Source: Turbatrix aceti (taxonomy: Eukaryota; Nematoda; Chromadorea; Rhabditida; Panagrolaimidae). Taken from it: a stretch of DNA of 64,000 nt. Shown here one piece after another: positions 56,555 through 64,000 of this stretch. Within the stretch, counting starts at the first letter, position 1, and every line of letters starts with the position of its first letter. The stretch is taken from positions 11,470,001 to 11,534,000 of the forward strand of contig OZ017766.1 in assembly GCA_963969345.1 (NCBI GenBank), written 5' to 3'. The position numbers and the translations under genes are program-made. Under the pieces are notes generated by a model. That model ran no database searches. It saw only the letters and a list, made by a program, of their open reading frames with translations, and was not told the DNA's origin.

Positions 56555-57115
56555 AAATAACAAAATAACGTCGGAAAAATGTTACTCTCAAAAATCAGCA
56601 CATNNNNNNNNNNNNNNNNNNNNNNNNNNNNNNNNNNNNNNNNNNNNNNNNNNNNNNNNNNNNNNNNNNNNNNNNNNNNNNNNNNNNNNNNNNNNNNNNN
56701 NNNNNNNNNNNNNNNNNNNNNNNNNNNNNNNNNNNNNNNNNNNNNNNNNNNNNNNNNNNNNNNNNNNNNNNNNNNNNNNNNNNNNNNNNNNNNNNNNNNN
56801 NNNAAAAGTAATATAATAGCGTCAAAAAGTGTTATTCGTAAAATCCGAAGTAACAAAATAGTGCAAAAAAATGTTACTCGTAAAAAGTGAAGTAACACTT
56901 TAGCGTAAAAAAGCGTTACTCCCAAAATCCGAAGTAACACAATAGTGCCAAAAAATGTTACTCGTAAAAAGTGAAGTAACACTTTAGCGTCAAAAAGTAT
57001 TACTCTTAAAATCAGAAGTAATACAATAGCGTGCAAAAAATGTTACTTTCAAAAAACGACACCCGAAAAGTAACTAATTATCGTCAAAAGTTGTTAAAGA
57101 TTGTTACTTCAAAAA
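56555..57115. repeat. GTAAC/GTTAC minisatellite block containing an assembly gap
   Basis: Units occur on both sides of the 200-N gap (56604-56803). To its right about six units have the GAAGTAACACTTTAGCG variant. The array probably broke the assembly. Confidence 0.75.
56604..56803. other. assembly gap, 200 Ns
   Basis: Exactly 200 Ns inside the minisatellite; true length unknown. Confidence 0.99.
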
Positions 57116-59639
57116 TATTTTTTTTAGAACAATGTACTAAAAAGTTATCAGGAAATTAAATTAATTATATTTTCGAACTCCCATGCCAAAAGTCAGTTAT
57201 GTCTGTACAAAAGCAGAGCTCCTTGGAAAAATAAACTAAACGATTTATCCCCCCTTCCCAAACAACAAGGTGTCAAAACAGATGTCATGGCGTGATCGGT
57301 CAGAAGCAGCGAATATGTACATACAGAGCTGCAACAACCAACCAACAACCATCGATCAAGAAAAAAAAATTGCGAGAAGATGCGGGACAAGACAAAGCGT
57401 GAATCATTTGTCCTGTGTTTTTTTTGTTGCAGGAACTGATCACTTGTGAGACGCTCACTACTGGGACCTGTGACACGGTTGCACGAAATCAGTGGAACAA
57501 AGGTCGTGCCACGTCATGGCGCGTCATCAGGGTTCTATCGCTCCATGACGTGAAGTCAAAAAATACGTTTAATTTTTTTTTATTTAAAAAAAAACATCGA
57601 AGACGTGGTTGACCAACGTACTATTTATAAAAAATTTATAATCAAAAAATTTTCATGCGTGATTTTCACGAAACAAGTGTACATAAAAAAATAACTGATA
57701 AGAAGGAATAGTACATGCAAAGAGCAAAAAAGGTGTGGAGTGTTTATCTATCATAATAATTATTTTCATTGTTCACGTAAAGTACCGTTAAACAAAAAGG
57801 TGCAGCGTTGGAGTAGCCAGAAGCGAGAAACTGATAACAAACTTTTTATAGGCACCTTTTAGGGGTTACATGCACACAAATATTATGTATAATACATGTA
57901 ATGTTTAGTTGTGCTATCAACTCTACAAAAAAATTGAAAAATTGTATAAATGCACACATACTCCTATTTAGCGATGCATTATGGTGTCAGAATTTGTTAT
58001 TACGACAAATAGGGGTAAAAACCCGGCATATTTTTTGGCATAGATAATGCAAAAAATGCATATAATACATAATCTTTGCATAGACCAAAAATTATAAAAT
58101 ACATATAAATAAATATTTTTGCAAAGCAAAGGTTATGACAAATTTTGGGCAACCAAAATGCCAAGCTTTTTGTTGTCAAGGAGACCACCCTGACCTGGTC
58201 ATTCATAAATTTTCGCCTTCGCCCTCGTCAGTCAGGTTGGTCGTTAATTACTCTGTTCATGAATGTTCTATTTTCTCCTGGCCCCAGATAGTGCCAAAAG
58301 CAAAAATGGAAAAGATTTTTGGTTTGAAAAATTTTTTTCACAACTAATGAACTAAAATAATATTTTTATCAACAATGCGAAAAAATATTTTTGTAAACAA
58401 TTTTTTTAATATTTTTTTAAAATATTTTTAGAATAAATATTTTTAGAACTTAAAAAATTTATTGTTTTTAATAAATAAATAAATAGTAATTTTGTAACAT
58501 AATCTCAAAAAATATTATTAAAAAAACGGCGTCAAAATTTTTTTTATAGAAACACGAAATATTAAAATAATAAATAAATTACAATTAAAACATAAAAATC
58601 AAATATTTTTAAATTTTTTAGAAAATCAAATGTTCATTTGTGTGTTCCCCCACCAGAATATTAAAAAATCATGAATTAAAAATCTCCATAATCAATACAA
58701 GCTAAATATTTATTTACAACAAAAACACCCTCATAAATAAATCACACCTACATAATACAACGTCTTCCTGTCTATACATTGAATCACCTTTCTCCCCCCC
58801 CTTTCCCAGTACGAAGCAGACCCGCCTTGACACCCCGACCCCGACCGCGGTGGTGTCAAAGCACCATCAAAAAGCCATAAAACCATTCTTTATCATTTTT
58901 TAAACGTAAACTTGTCAGAAAAAGCCCATTGTCATCAGACGTCGGACGTCGGACAAGGGGATACCGATACATACTACCAAAAAAAGTCCCTACATACTGC
59001 AATAAATTCTCGTTTGCATAAGCTCATTCGCTCGAGGCCGAGGTCAACCCCGGCGCACAAATAATGGCTGTATGCATTGGCCCAGGTGAGACCAGGTAGA
59101 AAAAAAAACTCCTTTTTTTCTGTCCTGTGTACTATGTATGTACTCGGGCGAGTGTGTAAGTATAGGATTTTTGATTGTGAAGCAGGAAAAGGAAAGAAGG
59201 TGTAAGGAAAAGTCGATCAATTCATGACTCGCACCAAGCAGATTTTCCGCTCACTGATGTGAATGAGTGAGTCAAAACCTCCGAAGCAGACGAAAGGTGA
59301 AGGTGAACTAGAAAAAAGTGTGTGCTATTGTGTGGTTCTTGATTTTTTTGTCACAATTTGTGATAATCCCTTCCTGATAGAAAGAATGAAAAAATGAAAG
59401 ACAGTCTCAGAAGAGGCAAAAAAACCGGTAAGATCAGAAAGAAAACAATGAAAAAAAAGAAGGAAATGTCATGCGTCGTTACTTTTTCTGCCATCTGAGA
59501 TTGAAAACGTGATGGGCAAAAAAATACAGTACGCCGGATTTACTAAATAAAACATTTTACGATCTTTAATCCTTAAATTCGAACACTGGCTTTGGGGGGC
59601 GTGAACAAAGTTCTGACGGATTTGGTGATGCAAAAAAAT

Positions 59640-60020
59640 GAGCGTCTGTAAAAGTAACAAAATAATACCCAGAAAATGTTTATGTCAAAAAACGGCATCT
59701 AAAATGTAATTAGAATAGCGTCCGAAAATTATTATTCAGCAAAAACAGCGCATATGAAAGTAATAAAATAGCATTAAAAAAACGTTACTTTCAAAATACA
59801 GAGCCTAAAAAGTAACAAAACAAAGTCCAAAAGTAACGCAAGAGTAAAAAAAAGTGTTACTCGCGAAATGTGAAGTAACAAAATAACGTTAAAACAATGT
59901 TAGTCTCAAAAAACAGCGCCTGAAAAATAACAAAATAGGAACAAAAAGTGTTACTCGCAAAATGGAGAGTAACAAAATAGCGTTCAAATAATGTTACTTT
60001 TTAAAAAAGCACCTATCGTC
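59640..60020. repeat. GTAAC/GTTAC minisatellite block
   Basis: Six to seven units, with both the CAGCGCATATGAAAGTAATA and GCGAAATGTGAAGTAAC linker variants. Confidence 0.7.
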
Positions 60021-62929
60021 TAAAATGGAGCTACTATAATAAGTATCGTCTAAAACTATCGACTATTTAACTCATGCCCTTGTTACACAAAAAAGGAAAT
60101 CATCCTCAAAAAATACTTACTTATGAGCACTTGCATCTTACTTCTTATTCACTCGAAAGAAAATAAAAAAAACAACTAATCTAACCAAATCCAGATCATT
60201 ATGGATTCGAAATGCTTACCAACTTGCGGAAAAACTGCCTTTTGGTAACAAGTGTATGTCCACTTGACTTGGAAAGTCGTCACTTGTTCGCACAAAAGTG
60301 TGTATGTAGGCAATTGAGCGATTGGTTAGATGGAGTCACTCAAATTCTTTGAATGTTCAATTGTTCATTTTAGCAAAAAAAGAACGAATTTACCGTTGCA
60401 AAAAAAATTCTGAAAAAAATTGAAAATTTCACTGATCAAATGAATTTGATCTTTTATAAATGCCGCTATCGTATGTATTATACTTTTGATCAAAAACGTA
60501 AGGCGTATAATCTTGACGACAAACAATTTTAGTACAGCAAGCGTTTTTTGTACGAATTTATTCCACGCAGAAACGGAACGGAACTCCAGATTGCTTTAAA
60601 AAAATTGTATGATACGGACACTTGATTCGGATTACTCACACGCACGCAAACACAAACGTCTCACTCACTTCTTTCTCGGTAAGGCGATCAACTTGAAGGA
60701 TTTGCGGTGAGTAGGAAAAATTGGAAGAAAAAAAATTAGTCACCAATTTTTTTTTTCAATAATGGTGACTTTTTTTTTCACAGGGTTCGCTTCTTTGTTT
60801 TATGGAAAACATTTACATTGAACGCAAACATTAACTTTATTTTATTTAAATCAGTAAGATTGTATATTAGATTGATGTTTAATAAAAAATAGTTATATAG
60901 TAAACGAAAGGATAACGTCGTTTTTTTTTGCAAAATTTTCTGTATTTTGCATCTCAATGCACAAGTTTGCAATAAGATGTGCATCAACGGCATGCAGATT
61001 TGCGCGCTTCTTCATTGAGCTTGTATGTTTGGCAAAACTTGAAAGTGTCTATAGCATATACGACATGCCGCAACAAATATACTACATAGTATATGCGCAC
61101 ATGCGTATTTTGTGCATATAGAAATCGACGGCATTCGTGATTTTTGGCGCGCTTTTTCAATATTATTGTTCGTTCGGCCAAACCTTTGCTCAAAGACACA
61201 AAAATTTTTATAGTAATAAAAAGTAGCAAAGAAGGTAATCGGATAAAAATATCTAAATACCAAACCGTATTGGCTAATAGAAAGTGACATTTCATTGCCG
61301 ATCCTAATTGTAACCGACCAAACATTAACAAAAACTAAATTCCAAAATTTTGAGTGTAACCACTTTTTTTTCACATACATAAATACAATCGCTTACCGTC
61401 TAATTAATTTTTTTCCTTTCCGACCACCAATATTTTTGAAAATGTACGATGAAATGAATCTTTTTGATAAAAGTGCACAAACTATTTATCTATAATTCCA
61501 TAGAAATGGGAAGAAGAAAGTGATTCACAACGTAAAAAAGAGAAAGGAGGGAAACGGATACTGATGAAATTTTAATTCGTACTTTTCTTTGGTCCACCTC
61601 AAAAAAATTATTATTTCATATGTAGAAATATCTAAATATAATACAATTTTTTTTACTAATCCCACGATACCCTAATTTGTGCATGATTATGGTTACGATA
61701 GATAACAATAAATCAAAGGAACACCATTCATCCGACAGTCAAGTCGATCAGTGTCAGTCCCAATAATGTATTCATGTTACATTCAAACATTATAAATATA
61801 ATAAATACATTTTCACTAATTCGTTTGATCGCAACTTTCTCATTTCCATATAGATACCATTTATCATGACAAATTGCATTACACGAATTATTTATTTATT
61901 AGTTGGACGCGTTCGTTTGGGGGAAGAGAGAGGGGGGGTCCAGGTCGGTGTACGTATTATACAGCTACGTTTAATATCTCACATAAATACAACGTTTACA
62001 ACGTTCACTTTTACACAGAGCCTGATGTGAGCCAGAGGTCAAGCGTCAATGAGCGCCAATGCTGGCAGAAGATTATCTCACAGAACATACACACATAATA
62101 CGTTATTATGAATTCACATGAATATTTATTGTATTTAATTACGATACATGTTGTAAATATGTAATTGAATCGTTGTAAGGAGTAAAAAAAACAAAAAGTC
62201 TTGGGCATTAAAATCGGTGTTATTTGACAAAAAAATTAAAAAAATTAGTTTTTTGTTCGGTGGACAAAAATTTTAAACGAATGATAAAAACAATCCTATT
62301 AAAAAAAACTAACGTAAAATAAGTGAAATTAATTTCTAACAAGAAAGTGTAAAACAACTACAAAAAATAGTATCCTGCGACGAATACCGTATTGTATCAA
62401 AAACGTGAAAAAAACAATTTTGTTTTCGGTTTTGCATAAAAAACCAAAATGACAAGTTTTTTTCCGACAAATTTTTTATTCATCACGTTTATCATCAAAA
62501 AAAGCGTTTGGAAAAAAATCACTTTTTCCCTCATTTTTAGATTTGGCAAAACGCGACAAACGCACACACGTTTTTGACGTGAGTTCAATATTTTTTTGTT
62601 CATGTGTTTTTATTAGTTTTTGCTTCTCACGTGGCCTGGCACTGATGTATCAGCTGTCTGCTTCCTTGAATCACTCCGTGGTAGGCTTCCTTTCTTTGTT
62701 TACACACTGTTATCACTGTCTGTCCGTACCAGGGGGTGGTTTGGTTGCTTACAAGAAGTTTGAATTTTTCTACGGGCAGAAGTTTACCTATGGTTTTATG
62801 ATTTGTGTTTTGATGTCAGATCGGGTTTAGTTATGGTTTTGTGGTTTGATATGTTTTACGTCATCTTTTGTTCAAATTATTATAACACATTACTTTAGTT
62901 TTCGGAAGTATGCGTTGTTTGATGGTATT

Positions 62930-63345
62930 TTGATACTTCGGATTTCGTGAGTAACACTTTTTGGTGTTATTTTATTACCTCACTTTTTATGTATAACATT
63001 TTTTGACGTTATTTTGTTATTTTTTACATGCTGTTTTTTGGAAGTAACATTTTCAAAACGCTATTGTATTACTTTTTAGGCGCTGTATTTTGAGAGTAAC
63101 GTTTTTTGAATGCTATTTTATTACTTTCCTATGCGCTGTTTTTTGCGGCATAACATATTTTTGACGTTGTTGTGTTACTTTTTAGGTGCTGTTTTTTGAA
63201 AGTAACGTTTTTACGACGTTATTTTGTTACGTCAGTTTTTATGAATAACTTTTTTTTCGCCTATTATGTTACTTCCGATTTTGCGAATAATACTTTTTAC
63301 TTCGGTTTTATTCGTTACGTTTCTGGTGCTGTTTTTTGAGATAAA
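62930..63345. repeat. GTAAC/GTTAC minisatellite block
   Basis: Seven to eight units in the reverse sense (GAGTAACACTTTTTGG, TTATTTTATTAC, GCGCTGTTTTTT), about 0.5 kb before the methionine synthase start. Confidence 0.75.
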
Positions 63346-63824
63346 CATATTTATTTTATTATACAACAACTTCTGGTACGCTTCAAAACATGATGTTACT
63401 TTTATATTTTTTTTATTCATCGACAACGATTTCCCTAAAATTGACGACGCTACTTTCACTTTTCTTTTTTGTTCAGCCCACGAAAATTTTTTTCCTTGAC
63501 CACTGTGTTTTCTTTTTCCCCACCCATGGACCCAATCAATCAGTCTGGCGGGGTTTTCTGTCGCTTTTTTTTATCTACGCACATCAGTGTGAAAGCGCGA
63601 CGATTTACGATCACATCTTTTTGATTACTCAATGGAATTTTCCTTCGATGATGTCTTCCGTCGGCTCAAACGTAACATCTTTATTTTGTTCTAAAATACG
63701 TTCACAAGGACGATTTGGTCTGAATTTATTTGCGTGAAAATATAAAATTTTTATTTGCCCGTTTTATTAATTTTTATAATTTTTTGAATATAATTTTTTT
63801 TTAATTTTCAGATAAAAGAAAAAA

Positions 63825-64000
63825 ATGCCACGACGCGAGGCGACATTTAAACAAATTCTCGACATTGCTTCTAAGCGAGTCATGATTATTGACGGTGAGT
63901 TTTCTAAAAAAATTTAAAAAAATTTTTCTAAGCTTATATTTTTTAGGAGCTATGGGTACGATGATCCAGCGTGAACACCTCGGCGAAGAAGACTTCCGAT
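63825..64000 (+). CDS. MTR: cobalamin-dependent methionine synthase, N-terminus (runs off window)
   Basis: Exon 1 (63825-63894) and the start of exon 2 (63947 onward) join across a 52-bp intron (gtgagt...ttttag). Together they read MPRREATFKQILDIASKRVM, then IIDGAMGTMIQREHLGEEDFR. The MxxDGAMGTMIQ motif begins the homocysteine-binding barrel of the MetH/MTR family, which transfers the methyl group of methyltetrahydrofolate to homocysteine through B12; the worm orthologue is metr-1. A TTTTCAG acceptor lies 13 bases before the ATG, consistent with trans-splicing or a 5' UTR intron. Only 41 residues are visible, but the motif is specific. Confidence 0.9.

Larger units (their letters stand above)
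53240..63800. other. gene-poor AT-rich region upstream of methionine synthase
   Basis: About 10.5 kb with no coding exon I can support. Contents recorded separately: minisatellite blocks, one GC-rich island, a 200-N gap. The 55650-56010 and 58330-58640 stretches are nearly pure A/T with long homopolymers. Non-coding first exons of flanking genes could be hidden here. Confidence 0.5.

Noticed and set aside
60984..61380. Two overlapping open frames of 115-122 residues on the minus strand
   Set aside because: No recognisable domain, no splice-consistent partners and composition typical of random AT-rich sequence.

Overview
This is nuclear DNA from a eukaryote, and almost certainly from a nematode. 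The coding exons are split by short AT-rich introns that begin with GT and end in a TTTTCAG-type acceptor. One gene encodes a secreted protein with the nematode-specific DB cysteine module. The repeats include short palindromic TTAA-flanked elements and hairpin motifs of the kind seen in rhabditid worms. The recognisable single-copy genes are conserved animal genes: a PARP-family 3' end, SF3A1 (splicing factor 3A subunit 1), a full-length MICAL (flavoprotein monooxygenase-CH-LIM-bMERB), TBC1D20 (Rab1 GAP) and the first two exons of cobalamin-dependent methionine synthase.

Two large inverted duplications dominate the layout, and one 200-N scaffold gap (9455-9654) separates them. Palindrome 1 has arms 1162-3413 and 7204-9454. 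Its 3.8 kb spacer carries the PARP 3' end and the 5' two thirds of SF3A1. Each arm carries the 3' exons of SF3A1 and a DB-module gene, complete on the left and cut by the gap on the right. Palindrome 2 has arms 9655-26461 and 32872-48197. Both carry a full MICAL gene and the same nest of transposons in opposite orientation, around a spacer that holds TBC1D20. The arms differ by a few substitutions and by one 1,481-bp insertion, present only in the left arm, with its empty site visible in the right arm. Without that insertion both arms are exactly 15,326 bp. Both palindromes run into the same assembly gap, so a haplotype or assembly fold-back artefact must be weighed against a very recent real duplication.

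From 48.2 to 63.8 kb the sequence is AT-rich and gene-poor. It holds an RTE-like LINE fragment (51.65-52.97 kb), several blocks of a dispersed GTAAC/GTTAC minisatellite, a second 200-N gap (56604-56803) and a small GC-rich island near 55 kb. Methionine synthase starts at 63825 and runs off the window.

Mobile DNA: a tRNA-derived SINE sits inside a MICAL coding exon, with a 13-bp target duplication, in both copies. A DIRS/PAT-like gag-RT fragment lies directly 3' of MICAL and is cut by a MITE. Next to it are two TTAA-flanked fold-back elements and a fold-back element with 50-bp internal repeat arrays. The inner breakpoint of palindrome 2 maps inside one of the fold-back elements, which suggests how the structure could have formed. 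Three intronic repeat families stand out: the GTAAC/GTTAC minisatellite, a TTCGAA/TACGTA palindrome array confined to three consecutive MICAL introns, and a TCTCG-to-CGAGA hairpin motif.

Gene order PARP-SF3A1-DB gene-unknown gene, all on one strand and closely spaced, could be a nematode-style cluster or operon. Exon coordinates were read by hand from splice signals and reading-frame continuity, and no database search was made.
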